From Sebastes aleutianus (lineage: Eukaryota; Chordata; Actinopteri; Perciformes; Sebastidae): a stretch of 64,000 nt of DNA. Positions within the stretch are counted from its first letter, which is position 1. Each line of letters begins with the position of its first letter. The notes below the pieces were generated by a model. The model searched no databases and had not been told where the DNA came from. It worked only from the letters and a program-made list of their open reading frames with translations. Positions 22,800 to 34,565 of this stretch are shown in pieces. Where the stretch lies: contig CAKAKS010000292.1 of NCBI GenBank assembly GCA_916700875.1, forward strand, positions 124,001 through 188,000, read 5' to 3'. Position numbers and translations under genes: made by a program.

Positions 22800-23135
22800 G
22801 GGTGTTTTCCATAGTTTATGTTTTATATAGTTTATGTTTTGTATAGTTTATGTTTTATATAGTTTGTTTAGCATAGTTTGTTTTGTATGGTTTATGTTTT
22901 GTATACTTTATGTTTTCTATAGTTTGTCTTGTATAGTTTGTTTTATATAGTTTGTTTTATATAGTTAATGTTTAATATAATTTATGTTTTCTATAGTTTA
23001 TGTTTTCTATAGTTTATGTTTTCTATAGTTTATGTTTTCTATAGTTTGTGTTTTATATAGTTTGTGTTTTATATAGTTTATGTTTAATATAGTTTATGTT
23101 TTGTATAATTTGTTTTATATAGTTTATGTTTTTTT
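22800..23135 (+). repeat. TTTATGTTTTATATAG minisatellite
   Basis: About 18-20 units of 15-17 bases (ATAGTTTATGTTTTCT, ATAGTTTGTTTTATAT variants) in tandem. No coding potential. Confidence 0.85.
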
Positions 23136-23139
23136 GATT

Positions 23140-23895
23140 TAGTGTTTGGCTTTAAATCCTGAACATTTTCTATGTCATGAGAAAGAGTAGAAGAAGAAAA
23201 GTGAAGGTGAATGTATTGATGATGACATCAGGGTTCAGTGACCTTTAACTTTCTAAAACTGATCATGTTTGTGTTTCCTGCTAAAGGCCACCGTTCATAC
23301 AGCTGATCGATTATTGATCAGAGGACACATGATGTTTCCATTAGTGATGAAGCTTCATCTGTTCATCAATCAATCTCAGAATGCTTCTGACATTTGACGT
23401 GACCTTTTTCACATGTTTATGATGCATCAGACACAACTTATCATCAGTGTTAAATGTGTTTATGAGTGTGTGACAAACAGCACGGATACTGATCCAGACT
23501 GGCTTCACAATAAAACACTATCACCTCAAGGTCCATTTAGCTCTAGTTCTTATTCTGTTCATGGGTTCTGTCATTTTTAAATTTTTATGTGGTTCATTTA
23601 CTATTTAGCACCACTTTCTTCTGTGCTGTGTTTATATGCGTTTCTATGTTATGTGGTCTTTGCTTGCTATGAAGAACTTTGTAACTTTGTTTTGATATAT
23701 AAAATAAAGCTATTATTACGGCTCGAGCGCGAAACGTCGTCCCTGCCACAAAGTGCGAGGAAACCTAGTGTTTTTCTAAAGATTGTTTTTCTGCCATTTT
23801 GAATATTGTGAGTTTTTCATACATTTTCTGCAAAACTCTTTCGAACTCCTCCTAGAGGGTTTATCGGACTTGTTTTGGTTTAATTATTTAGCTTT
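23140..23895. other. Spacer without recognised gene
   Basis: AT-rich sequence lacking supported exons. AATAAAGC at 23703 follows a short degenerate frame (VLCLYAFLCYVVFACYEEL) that may be LINE-derived, but this is weak. Confidence 0.35.
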
Positions 23896-23896
23896 G

Positions 23897-23932
<36 letters not shown>

Positions 23933-24345
23933 GTTGTTATTATTATTTTCATTCAATTATTATTATTATCATTATTATAATCATTACTATTATTATTATT
24001 ATTATTATTATTGTTGTTGCTGTTGTTGTTATTATTATATTCTTTCATTATATCATTATTTTGTTATTACTATTGTTATTGTTGTTGTTGTTGTTGTTGT
24101 TATAACAATAATAATAATAATAATAATTATTATTATTATTGTTGTTGTTATTATCATCATCATTATTATCATTATTATTATTATATTATCTTCATTATAT
24201 TGTAATTATTATTATTATCATTACTATTATTTTCATTATTATTGTTATAACTATTATTGTTATTATTGTTATTATTATTTTAACAATAATAACGATTATT
24301 GTTATTTTTATTGTTGTTGTTGTTATTATTATTATTATTGTCAAA
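23896..24345 (+). repeat. Trinucleotide array (ATT/TTG)n
   Basis: About 450 bases of ATT repeats broken by TTG (GTT) runs and a short inverted AAT stretch at 24105-24126. Long Tyr/Ile/Leu-rich frames on it are artefacts. Confidence 0.9.
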
Positions 24346-24892
24346 TGTACATCTTTAGTTACTGTTGACCTGTACAGAGCGTATAAACTGTCACCAGGTG
24401 AGACTGTGATCACGTTGAATGTGTCTCCCTACAGAGGAGCAGAGAGGAACTACATTAACACTTGAAGTCATGTGGGAAGAAAAAAAACTACAGACTGAGG
24501 AGAGAAGAAGAAGTTTCAGGTTATAACACAGACTCTGTCAGGTAAATTACTCATTTAAATATAATAATATGCAGATTGAGATTATAGTTGTGTTGATAAT
24601 CTGAGAGGAGATTATCTGCTTTGATTTACAGACACCACCCGGCTGGTTCTCTCTGTGTCAGTCTGCCACCATACTTTTCTTTTAGTTTCACTTCCTCTTC
24701 ACCCTGTTGGTTTCTCTCTCTTACTGCTATGAATTTATCCACAGAGGAACTTCCTCCTCTCTGCTCGTCTGTTAGCACCAACAACACACGTTTTTATTCT
24801 TCTCTGGAGATTTTCAACAGCACGCTGAACTGCAGGAGTGAAGGTGAGACTGTCTATTAAATATCATAAAGTTTATTAAGATTATTCCAGTG

Positions 24893-25512
24893 TGCTATTA
24901 GTATACTTCTTTTAAACTTAAAATAAGAAAGTATGCTTTCTTATGTACTTATCAGAGATATACTTAACAAAAGTATACTTAAGTATCCTTAGCTTATACC
25001 GACAGTAGTATAGAAGTATACAGAAAAGTCCAAGTAAACTCCAAGTACATTTGGCTAAGTACTATAAGTTAACTTAAAGAAACCTTACAAGTATACTTGC
25101 AGTAAGAACTATTAAACTAGTAGTTTAATGAGAGTGTACTTCAAAGTGTACTTTCATAAACTAAAAAGTGGGCTACAAGTATATAACTAGTAAACTAACA
25201 GTATACCTATAAGTTCACTTGTAGTATTGTTCATATTATAGCTGCAGTACAAAAACTTGCATGTAAACTAGTTGTGTACTCAACGTCTACTATACTAAGT
25301 ATATTTAAAGTATACTTTTATAAATTAAAAAGTGAGCCAATTTAGTCCCAAGAAGTATTGAAGTAGTATACTTACAAGTATACTTACAAGTATACTACTA
25401 CCTTGATATTAGTATACTTATTACATAAAGTGTACTTGGGAATATACTTGAACAATACTTAAGTGTACTTCGTAAAATAAACTTGAAGTATAATTATTTT
25501 TTGTAAGGGTAC
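24893..25512 (-). mobile_element. AAGTATACTT palindrome-rich element, copy 1
   Basis: Filled with AAGTATACTT and ACTAGTTTAATAG palindromes and ends TTTTTTGTAAGGGT. The same end, inverted (ACCCTTACCAAAAAGTAA), starts the copy at 57541-58130. About 620 bases, no protein. Probably a non-autonomous DNA element; no TSD resolved. Confidence 0.65.
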
Positions 25513-25651
25513 ATTTAGATGATAATACTTACATTTTTATTAGTACTTGTACTGCAATAAAGGGCCTGAGTACTTCTTCTACCTCTGGTCTGTGTAGATA
25601 TTAATCAGTGTGTATTGATTGTGATTCCCTGTTGTGGTTTAGCTGTTTGTG

Positions 25652-26153
25652 ATGGCAGAACCAGAACCAGAACCAGCTCCAGAACCAGGGACCAGAGACA
25701 CTGAAGACCGGACTGAGACGGACCTGATGTCTCCAGGTTCAGTCATGTGATCAGTTTATGTTTTACACAACTTCCAATCCTCTTCATCTTCTTCTTCTTC
25801 CTCCTCTTCCTCTTCCTTTTCTTCTTCTTTCCTTTCTCTTCCTCTTCCTCTTCCTCTTCCTCTTCTTCTTCGTCTTCCACTTCTTCTTCATCTTCTTCCA
25901 CTTCCTCTTCTTCTTCTTCTTCTTTGAAGAATCTGTATTTCTACATAATGAATACTTTTATTTTAATACCTTAAGTACTTTTAATGATGATAGTAACATA
26001 TATATATATATATATATATATACTTTATATGTGTGTTTATTTTTTTATTTATTTAAAAAGGATCCCCATTAGCTGATACCAATGGCACCAGCTAGTCTTC
26101 CTGGGGTCCGAAATCAAGTACATTACATTTATCACATACATACTATATACAGC

Positions 26154-26190
<37 letters not shown>

Positions 26191-27675
26191 TAAAAATAAT
26201 AATAATAATAAAAGTATTATAAATGACAATAAGTGTTTTCAGTCCAAAATGGCGGCAGCGGCTGTTGTTAAAAAACACCAGAGTTTCGTCTCTTTGCTTC
26301 AATACTCTTTGGATCTACATGTACAGTGTTTAATAGTGTTACAGGGTGGATTTTTCATTTATTTAAGAAGAAATCCTTATAAATGTTCATGATCCAGAGT
26401 CTAAATATTGTGTTTATGTGTGTAGATGAAGCTCCCTGTTGTTCCAGTCTGACCACTAAGGAGCTGCAGCAGAACTTGAGGGAAGTGAAGAAGAGAGAGC
26501 GTCCCGTCAGACTGCTGTTTGAGATCCCATCGACTCGTATTGTTGAACACGTTCTGTCCAAATATGTGGTGAGATACTGAAACACACACCTGGTCAACTG
26601 GAATCTATTTAATCTATCTATTTATTAATTTATTGTATCCATCCTGTAGATCAACACAACAAAAACAGATAAATTTAGTCTACTACATACTCAAATATTC
26701 TATATTAATATCACTATAATATAATATAATATAATATAATATAATATAATATACAGTAATATAATATAATATAATATAATATAATATAATATAATATAAT
26801 ATAAAGTCAGCACTGTATCTATAAATGCGGTACATTTAGTGAAATCCTCCCCTTCAGACTGATTCCAGTCTCATGTCTGTACAGAGAGAGAGACAGGAGT
26901 CCTGTATTCTGAGAGCGGAGAGTCCTGGTTGGAGCATAAGGTTTAAGTAGTCAGTGAATCACTGCTCTAATATCTTGTGTTGATGATTCCTGTTTGTCTG
27001 TAGGTGTATGAGATCGTGGTGATGCGCTCCGGCAGCTTCGATTCCAACCGTGTGTCCGTGGAACGCCGTTACAGCGACTTCTTCCGCTTCCACCACAAAC
27101 TGCTGGAGGAGTTCAGCGAAGAGCTGGAGGAGGTGGTTCTCCCCCGAAAACACCTGAGCAGGAATTTCTGCACCGAGATCATCGCAGAGCGACGCCTCGC
27201 CCTCCAGGATTACCTGGCTAAACTGTACGCTACTCGCTGCGTTCGACACTCGCCGCTTTTTCCCAAATTCCTCACGGAGCAAGAGCAGAAGCAAGCTCAC
27301 AGTTTGCTGCGAGCGGGACAGTTTCAGATGGCTTTGGATCAGCTGCAGACGGTTTTAGAGGTTGAGGACAAGCTGCTACCGTGGCAGAACCCCACCCTGC
27401 TCGTACCCACCCTCGCCGCCCTCGCCGTCTGTTACCGAGACCTAGACGAACCACAACAGGCGTTTGCTGTAGCTCAGAGAGCTCTGCCGCCGACGAGACG
27501 CTACGGACTGAAACGCTACAGAGCCTCGCTGTTGGACCTGCTGGTGGATCTGGGTTATCAGCTGGGACGTCCCGTGGCCCAGTTACAGGAGGAGCTGACG
27601 GTCCTGAGGGACGCTGAGAGGGGGGAGGTCACCTTCCACTCTCTGAAGGAGGTAGTGGTCCATGAGTTCACCTGA
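25652..27675 (+). CDS. snx20: snx20 (sorting nexin 20), PX-domain protein
   Basis: Endosomal phosphoinositide-binding adaptor; the mammalian protein (SLIC-1) binds the PSGL-1 tail. Exons 25652-25736, 26426-26568 and 27004-27675 join to 299 residues (human SNX20 316). The start ATG opens a Glu-Pro-rich leader (MAEPEPEPAPEPG). The PX domain spans about 55-180, with RRYSDF, the PRKHL phosphoinositide loop and RRLALQDYLAKLY. A helical C-terminal PXB-type region follows (LLRAGQFQMALDQL, LAALAVCYRDLDEPQQAFAVAQRAL). SNX20 is chosen over SNX21 because SSLTTKELQQ and VVYEIVVMRSGSFDSNR fit it best. A non-coding exon upstream (for example around 24430-24845) is likely but unproven. Nearby sall1 matches the human 16q12 order. 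Confidence 0.92.
25780..25925 (+). repeat. Polypyrimidine (CTT/CCT)n tract in snx20 intron 1
   Basis: A ~145-base run of TCTTCC/TTCTTC units immediately after the first coding exon of snx20. Ser-rich and Phe-rich frames here are spurious. Confidence 0.9.
26010..26190 (+). repeat. TA and GT microsatellites flanking a GGATCCCCATTAGCTGAT repeat fragment
   Basis: An (AT)n run at 26000-26022 and (GT)n at 26157-26188 flank a short dispersed-repeat fragment (GGATCCCCATTAGCTGATAC to CTTCCTGGGGTCC) that I recognise from other teleosts. Intron 1 of snx20. Confidence 0.65.
26712..26805 (+). repeat. (ATAAT)n pentanucleotide array
   Basis: About 18 copies of a 5-base unit (ATAAT/TATAA register) with one interruption at 26751-26757, in snx20 intron 2. 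A similar array is at 49807-49845. Confidence 0.9.
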
Positions 27676-27713
27676 GTCTCTGAAGGAGTTAGTGGTCCCT
27701 GAGTTCACCTGAG
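27640..27713 (+). repeat. 37-bp tandem duplication across the snx20 stop codon
   Basis: TCTCTGAAGGAG(G/T)TAGTGGTCC is followed by (A/C)TGAGTTCACCTGAG. It occurs at 27640-27676 and again at 27677-27713, with two differences. The first copy holds the real stop (27673-27675), so the second is 3'UTR. Confidence 0.9.
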
Positions 27714-27734
27714 GAGGTGATCAGAACACTCTGG

Positions 27735-28030
27735 ACTATTGCACTATTTGTATTGTTTACAGCTACACTTACTAACTAACTAACTAACTAACTAACACTT
27801 GACTTATATTTAGATATTTTATCTTATTTTTTATATTATATTCTTTTATTCTGTTATTTCTATTCTGTGTAAGTATATTGAGAGAGCTGCATAAAAACTG
27901 GAGTCACATTCCTTGTATGTATATGCTGCGGACAGCTCTCACATCCACCTGTATGCTGACGACATCATTCTGTATACATCCAGTCCATCCCTGAGCACAG
28001 CTTCTACAGTATCCAACCTGCCTTCTCCAA
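27735..28030 (+). mobile_element. LINE fragments, including a reverse-transcriptase YADD remnant
   Basis: 27741-27925 repeats the LINE 3' end seen at 15045. From 27928 the frame reads SSHIHLYADDIILYTSS, the catalytic YADD block of a non-LTR reverse transcriptase, ending after ~30 residues. Two unrelated truncated LINE pieces are thus joined here. Confidence 0.75.
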
Positions 28031-28114
28031 CCTTCACCGTCTTCTAAATACTAAGAAAACAAAAAAGCATGTCTTCAACCGGAACTTACCTCTGTCGATT
28101 GTTAATTGATTAGA

Positions 28115-28252
28115 TTCATCATTCACAAAACCCAGCTGACGTTTATCGTTTACAGCACGCCATTTTTGTTACTTCCGCCCAAAAATGTTAATCAAAAACA
28201 AAAATGGCGTGCTGTAAACAATAAATGTCAGCTGGGAGTTGTGAATGATGAA
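28115..28252. repeat. Near-perfect 56-bp inverted repeat (hairpin)
   Basis: Left arm 28115-28170 and right arm 28197-28252 pair over 56 bases with about four mismatches around a 26-base loop. The innermost pair is GCACGCCATTTTTGTT with AACAAAAATGGCGTGC. It is the core of a small palindromic element. Related text (TTGTTACTTCC, TTGTGAATGATGAA) recurs downstream to about 28410. Confidence 0.85.
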
Positions 28253-28419
28253 CGGTCGACTGTTGATTATCAGAGCAACGCTGTTTCAAATAAAATGTCA
28301 ATCAAGTTTATCCTTTTTTTTCAATTGTTTTTGTTACTTCCACCGTTGAGGCCACTTTCATTAAATGATAAATGATAATTTTGTGTTGTGAATGATGAAT
28401 GTATGGGGAAAATGATAAA

Positions 28420-29370
28420 ATGTGGAAACGTGTTTTCATCATATCATGACTGTTTTAGTCAAATCAGCTTTAAATGAATCAAACAACTTGATAATTTATC
28501 ACTCCATCTTTCATTTTACATCCATTTTTATGCATCTTCATCACCACCATTTTTACCAATTAATTTTTGTTACGTCCACCCCTCAAACAGTTTGCTGCTC
28601 CGAGCGAATGGATTGAGTTACAGAAGACAGTAAAACTCCACACCCTCATCCCGTTACCCTTCTTTAATAACTCATTACAAGCGATAGTTTCTGTGTTCTA
28701 CCTTCTGTCGCTGCCTCTTGGCCAGGTCGTCATTGTAAATGAGAATGGGTTCTCAATTGACTTATCCGGTTAAGTAAAGGTAAAATAAATAATTAAATAA
28801 ATGTAAATGTATATACTTCTGCAGAAGTAGAAAATGTTTGAGACATCAAACCACAGCAGACACATGTTCTGTCCTTCAAACTACAAATCATTTATTCATT
28901 ATTTATGTTCTCTCTGTTGACCGTCTGTGGTAAATTAAGTGAATCTCTGCAGAGGAACTAAAGTGTTATCTTGTTACAGCATCCTCAGCCCGATTGGCCA
29001 ACAGACAAACTTTTTGTATTTCAACAAAACAAAGACTGGAACTCCCCCAGAAGTTACCCAACCTGCTTCACTGTGTGCATGTTGACTTTTTTTCACAAGT
29101 GAGAAATTCAGAAAATTCCCCAAAATCTGATGTTTGACAAGTTGTAGAAAATGTTTTGCCAGTCTTTATACTGAATTCATGAACTTGATATATTGTGGGC
29201 CAGCATATGTTTAATTAGCTTTCAGTAGTCCCAATCTTATTTATGCATGTTTATGTGCATATGTGTGGTTAAGCATGTATATATGTACCTATGTGCCTGT
29301 GTGTGTATGCATGTATGTAGCTTATATTCTAACGTGTATTTTTTAAGATGGCTGGAGGATGAGGATACAC
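28420..29370. other. Intergenic spacer, snx20 to mphosph6
   Basis: No host gene recognised. The stretch near 28690-28800 (GTCGTCATTGTAAATGAGAATG, then GGTTAAGTAAAGGTAAAATAAAT) resembles a LINE 3' end with an AAATAAAT tail. Confidence 0.4.
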
Positions 29371-29374
29371 ATTT

Positions 29375-30150
29375 TCTTTATGTTGTTTTATGTTATTCTG
29401 TCACTCTTGTTTTTATCTACTTTACGATTTTAAAATTATTTTTTATTGACATGTTTTTTCTATTTTAAAAGTTATTTTATTGTTTATATTTTTTTTCATG
29501 TATTTGCTTTTATTGTCTGAAACACTTTGTTTTGAAAATTGATATATAAATAAATGTATCATTATTATTGTTATTGTTATTTTATGTTATTCTGTCTTTC
29601 TTGTTTCTATCATCAACTTCACTATTTTACTATTATATTGTTAATAATAATAATACATTTTATTTATATAGTGCTTTTCTGGATACTCAAAGACACTTTA
29701 CACAGATAAAATCATCATAAAACAAGGACATCATAAAAATATAAAACACACAATATCAATTACACATTAAAAGCAGTTCTAAAAAGGTGAGTTTTGATTT
29801 GTGATTTGAATGTGGACAGGTCGTTATTGACATGTTTTTCTATTTTAAAAGATATTTTATTGTTTTTACTTTTGCTTCATTTATCTGCTTTTATTGTCTG
29901 AAACACTTCGTTTTGAAAATTGCTATATAAATAAATGTATTATGATCATTATTATTATTATTTATGTTATTCTGTCTCTCTTGTTTTTATCATCTACTTT
30001 ACTATTTTACTATTATATTGTTATTGACATGTTTTTCTATTTTAAGTTATTGTATTGTTTTTACTTTTGCTTCATTTATCTGTTTTTATTGTCTGAAACA
30101 CTTTGTTTTGAAAAGTGGTATATAAATAAATGTATTTAATATTATTATTA
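29375..30150 (+). mobile_element. Three tandem LINE-like 3' ends with an inserted repeat
   Basis: TATTGTCTGAAACACTT(T/C)G followed by TTTTGAAAA and TATATAAATAAATGTAT occurs at about 29513-29560, 29895-29940 and 30085-30135. Each is preceded by GACATGTTTTTCTATTTTAA. Between the first two, 29642-29820 is a TTTATATAGTGCTTTTCTGGATACTCAAAG repeat common in fish. The ATT runs after each copy suggest a 3' tail. Confidence 0.6.
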
Positions 30151-30463
30151 TTATTATTATAAATACATAGTATGTGTTGTTTGGAAATATTTCCATTAAT
30201 ATTTCTAATGATAATAACCTTTGTGAAAAATGATCTTGTTTTCAAATATGAAGATATTTTTTTCTTGTTGAACATCGATGATATCAGAGGTAGATTAGCC
30301 GGACTGCTCGCTCAGAGAAGCTGCTCGACGTTTGACTGCTTCTGTCTGAGTTTTAACAGCAGCTGCATGCTCCTTTTAGCTTTTAGCTTTTATCTAAAGT
30401 TTGACTCCTGAAACAGTGTCTTCTTCCTGTAGTTTGGTTTGTTCTCTGTAAAACTGTTTAATA

Positions 30464-33400
30464 ATGGCCAACGACTCCGTGAAACTCTCCAGAAACGTCC
30501 TCCGCATGAAGGTGAGTGAAGTTAACAACCAGGGAAGATACTAGCCGTGTGGTAGCTACCTTTAGCTCTCCGAGTAGAACGCCACTCCAAACTCCACTCA
30601 GAAATCACACTATTGTTGGTTTCCTGCTGATTGGAGGGCTCTAACTCGGGCTAAACGTCGACTGTATACATTTTTATGCAGAGTTTGAACCAGTTATTAA
30701 TTCGGCATGTATTTGAGCTACCAAATGGCTTTTTACATTCAACAAAGACGACTTAATAATCTGCCACACGCTGTCTTCCACTGCATATGTTGGTGGATGG
30801 ATGCTTCCCTATTTTGATTACAGTTTTGAGTGAGGTTCTGTAGATGAAAGGGAAACGTGTTTTGCTGATTTTTAAGGCCAGACACTCCAGGCAAAAACAT
30901 CATTTTTCATGCAAAGGTCAAAAACATCAAAAATACACATTTAGGTGTTACTTTTTTTCTTTTTGCATCCGTGGATTTCTTCTAAATTGCCCAAAAATTA
31001 ACCATTAGATAACATCTCATTTGCATATTTAAACATAACATTTCAGAAAACTTGTAATACAGAAAAATAATTCCCTTAATGTAAGTAATCAACTGGGGAA
31101 GTTTCATGGTAATATCTATTAGTTAATTATCTGATCCATAACTGCACAACAACAACTCAACAGTACCATTTCCATTTAGTTTTGCACTACTTGCAATGTC
31201 CACCACCTCACATGTGTGTGTGTGTATTATATAAGTACTCTGTGTGATCTATCTCATATTGTTACCTATGAATCTCCCCCGTGAGATTGTTGTTTTTGAT
31301 TCAATTAAAGTGGGATCTGGTGTGTTTTGCTCAGTTCATGCAGAGAGGTCTGGATGCTGAGACGAAGAAGCAGCTGGAGGAAGATGAGAAGAGAATCATC
31401 AGTGATGAACACTGGTATCTGGACCTGCCAGAGCTGAAGGCTAAAGAGTATGTGTTGACTTCTACATGCAAACAGACTCAGTACTTTCTCACCTGTATCA
31501 GAGAACATTTTGCCAAACTCCATTCAGAAATATACCAGTTTAATTTTGATAGGCTAATTGGCAAATTTATATGGAGGACTGAGCCTGCCAAAATAAAAAA
31601 TAAATACATAAATACATAAATTACTTGATAAATAAATATATACAGTATGTAAAAAATAAATGTAGCCATTAATTAATTGATAAAATGTGACATTAATTGA
31701 TATTTCTGTTTTGATTTGCTTCTTTATTTATTTATCTTTGTATTGATTCCCTTATTTATTTATTTATTTATTTATTTACTGTTCTGTTTAATTTCCACTT
31801 TTATTTATTTATATATTTATTTTTTTATAATTTTTTTAATTTATTAATGTAGTTTTGTATTTATTTTTTATTCATTTATTAATATATTTTTGCATTTACT
31901 TTTTTATTTATTTTATATTTATTTTCAAATGTATGTATCAATTCATTTATTTATTTATGCATGATTTTCTCTTTGCTTTTCACCCCTTATTTATTTCCCC
32001 AAACTTATTTATTTCTGTATTCTTTTCTTTACACATTTCGTTTTACATTTCTTTATGCATTTCAGCCTCATTATGCAAATGTAGACGTTTCATCCCAATA
32101 AACTTACACACCTAGCAACATATATTTCCTAGTCTATTACTTTAATTTAATATTCTAATTAAATTATCTGATTAAAACTGATGTAACAGCCCTCCAATAA
32201 ATCCACCTGTCATAAAGTTTCAAAAAAAAATTAGCATCCCCTCTAATATCGCACATCAATCAATCAAATTATATTTATATAGCATATTTCATACGACTAG
32301 CATAGACATTGTGCTTCAAATAAAAACAAAAAAAAGTAAAAGATCATATATGACAAAACATAAAATAAGAACATATAAGATAAGAAATACATCTATAAAA
32401 CATGATAAAAACACAAGATATGAAGGTATTACACTAAAAGAAAAATAAGATACAAAAAATATTATTTAAAAAATGAAATAATAATAATAGTGATTATAAA
32501 ATGAAAGTTATACCCGTTAACCACACACTACGAAAAGCTTGCGTAAAAATACATTTTTGAGTCTGTTTTTAAAAGAAGACACTGTTGTTGCAAATCATAT
32601 TATCAATATCAGTGAAAATCCCAATATTATAATAATAGATATTTTTTCTGAATGGTTCAGCCCTAGTAATAGTGAGGTGTTTTTCTGATACGATGTCTCT
32701 TTGTCTCTCAGGAACTTGATCATCGAGGAGAAGAGTTTTGTTCCCTGTGAAGACCTGATGTACGGTCGCATCTCCTTCAAGGGTTTTAATCCAGAAGTCG
32801 AGGTCAGTTTTTCATTCATTAACCTGTCACATCCTCTGCTTCCTCCCGTCTCCTCGCTGAAAGATTTCTCTGCGTAAATGTTGCTGTCAGAAACACCAGA
32901 ATATTTTGGTGTTGTCGGGTATAAAAATATCTTTTAACCCGTTTTTTGTTTTGCTCCTACATCGTAAGACAAACATGCATTTGTCACTTTTTTTAAAAAC
33001 ACGTCTTACAGTTAAAGGGACTGTTTGTAACTTTCTAAGCGTATAAATGTAGCGGGTCGGCACACATGCGCGCTCGCATATGCGCGCTCGCATATGCGCG
33101 CTCGCATATGCGCGCTCGCATATGCGCGCTCGCATAAGGCCGCTGTCTCGTCTCCTCTGCCTGCTCGCCTTCACTCAGACAGCGCGCACGTTCTCGCGTA
33201 CTCAGTCCACCTCTAGACGTGAACGCGCGCTCACTCCACACTGCAGAAGAGTTAGTTTAGCTCTGAGAATATCTAGTGAATGTACAGTGGACGTTTGTGC
33301 AGAAATAAATGCTGCAGCTCCTCCAGACCAACAGAGGTTTCCCGTGTCTTGGGAAGTAACGGGGCTCCGCAGAGAGAAACGTTACCGTCTCGTTACCGAC

Positions 33401-34316
33401 CGGTTGCCGGTGTCTTCCTGCTCTCTCCGGCTGCGGGCGGAGGGAGACGAGTTTCTCGTTGAGGAGCCCCGCTGCTGAAGCCTGCGCTGAGGCAGGAGAA
33501 GCAAACACAGTATCAGCATTGATTCATGGAGAGACCTTCGTCTGGACGTTGGGTTTAACTGTTGACGGTGGTGATTGTTTTGCGTTGGTCACAGAAACTG
33601 ATGGCTTTGATGAATCCAAAAGATGAAGTGGAGAAAGAAGAACAAGAAGAGATCAGCCGGATGCAAACAGACGTCACAGATGAAGAAATGGCTCTCAGGT
33701 ACGAAGATTTCATGAATTCCCAGGAATTAAATATTGGTTGCTTTTAAAAGAAAGCAGAGAGATTTTATTGAATTTTTAGGTGTTTGGCTTGAGAGATTTA
33801 TTTTGAAGTCACAGAAGCAGGATGAACATTTATCCTCTAAATGTCTGTGAGTTAAACAAAGTGTTAACTAAGAAACATTCCTGCCAGTTGGTTATGATAA
33901 CTTACACATATTTAGAAGTCTGGATCTGCATTTAATTTACTGTAAACTTGTAAAACTATACATGATATTGAGTAAAAAATGTAACAAAAATTACAATAAA
34001 TCACAATATCAGAATCGGAAACAGGAGATAGATGAATTGTCCCACCTCTAACAACTAGCCAGACCTTTATTATCTTCAGCTAGTTACTATTTTAACAAGC
34101 TGACCTGCTGTCCTTCATGTGTAGCAGGATTTTTAGTTTCTGACTGTTTTTTTTTTCTTCTCCTTCTTCTTCTTCTTTAGATACGAGAGTTTAGTCAAAA
34201 GCATGAAGAAGAAGTTTGCAAAGAAGCGAGAGAGAGCGGCGACTGAAGAGGAGGATGTCAACAGCAACGTTGTAGAAACCGATACAAAGAGAGTCTTCCT
34301 CAAACCTCAGGACTGA
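30464..34316 (+). CDS. mphosph6: mphosph6 (M-phase phosphoprotein 6), 5 exons
   Basis: RNA-exosome-associated nuclear/nucleolar protein needed for 5.8S rRNA 3' maturation; it contacts MTR4 and RRP6 in the human complex. Exons 30464-30511, 31335-31447, 32712-32802, 33595-33698 and 34181-34316 join to 163 residues (human 160). Hallmarks are LSRNVLRMK|FMQRGLD, EHWYLDLPELKAKE, SFVPCEDLMYGRISFKGFNP, MALRYESLVKSMKKKFAKKR and the C-terminal VFLKPQD. Basic and acidic clusters dominate and there is no enzyme fold. Intron 1 donor and all others are GT-AG. It converges with hsd17b2, as in human 16q23. Confidence 0.96.
31560..32115 (+). repeat. ATTTATTT-rich low-complexity region in mphosph6 intron 2
   Basis: Degenerate (TTTA)n sequence, densest at 31720-31950. 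Frames rich in Phe/Ile/Tyr here are artefacts. A GCTTCAAATAAAAACAAA repeat fragment follows at 32260-32420. Confidence 0.7.
33010..33560 (+). mobile_element. GGGACTGTTTGTAAC repeat with CpG-rich 14-bp minisatellite (mphosph6 intron 3)
   Basis: Starts TTAAAGGGACTGTTTGTAAC, a familiar teleost repeat end whose inverse (TTACAAACAGTCCCTTTAA) is at 53357-53375. Inside, CATATGCGCGCTCG is repeated about five times (33066-33135). The region is strikingly CpG-rich relative to its surroundings. Confidence 0.6.
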
Positions 34317-34519
34317 TCCATGTGATGGACTTTATTTTTATGTAAATGACTCAAAATAATCCTTTTTTTTTACATACTTGTTTGCAGAATCTATAGAGAG
34401 AGCATCAGTGAGCAGAATGTTCAGTGTTTTAAGGCTGATTGGATGTTATACATCCTGTTTTTTAAAGAAAAGATATGTGAGAGTGTTTTAACATGTCTGT
34501 GCTGCATGATGAGACCTTC

Positions 34520-34565
34520 ATTAAATGCTTAGCTCAGTGTATTCGTGCCTCATACGTGATTTATT
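34520..34565. promoter_or_regulatory. Convergent poly(A) signals of mphosph6 and hsd17b2
   Basis: ATTAAA at 34520-34525 lies 204 bases after the mphosph6 stop. On the other strand AATAAA (TTTATT at 34560-34565) lies about 280 bases after the hsd17b2 stop. Cleavage sites 10-30 bases downstream of each would nearly coincide. Confidence 0.55.

Noticed and set aside
23931..24413. Tyr/Ile/Leu-rich open frames up to 145 codons
   Set aside because: Pure product of the ATT/TTG trinucleotide array.
24730..24845. Coding first exon of snx20 (MNLSTEELPPLCSS)
   Set aside because: Splicing its GTGAGA donor to 25643 puts the downstream sequence out of the snx20 frame; at most it is untranslated.
25747..26072. 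Ser-rich and Leu/Phe-rich frames after snx20 exon 1
   Set aside because: Polypyrimidine microsatellite in an intron; the reading frame is not part of snx20.
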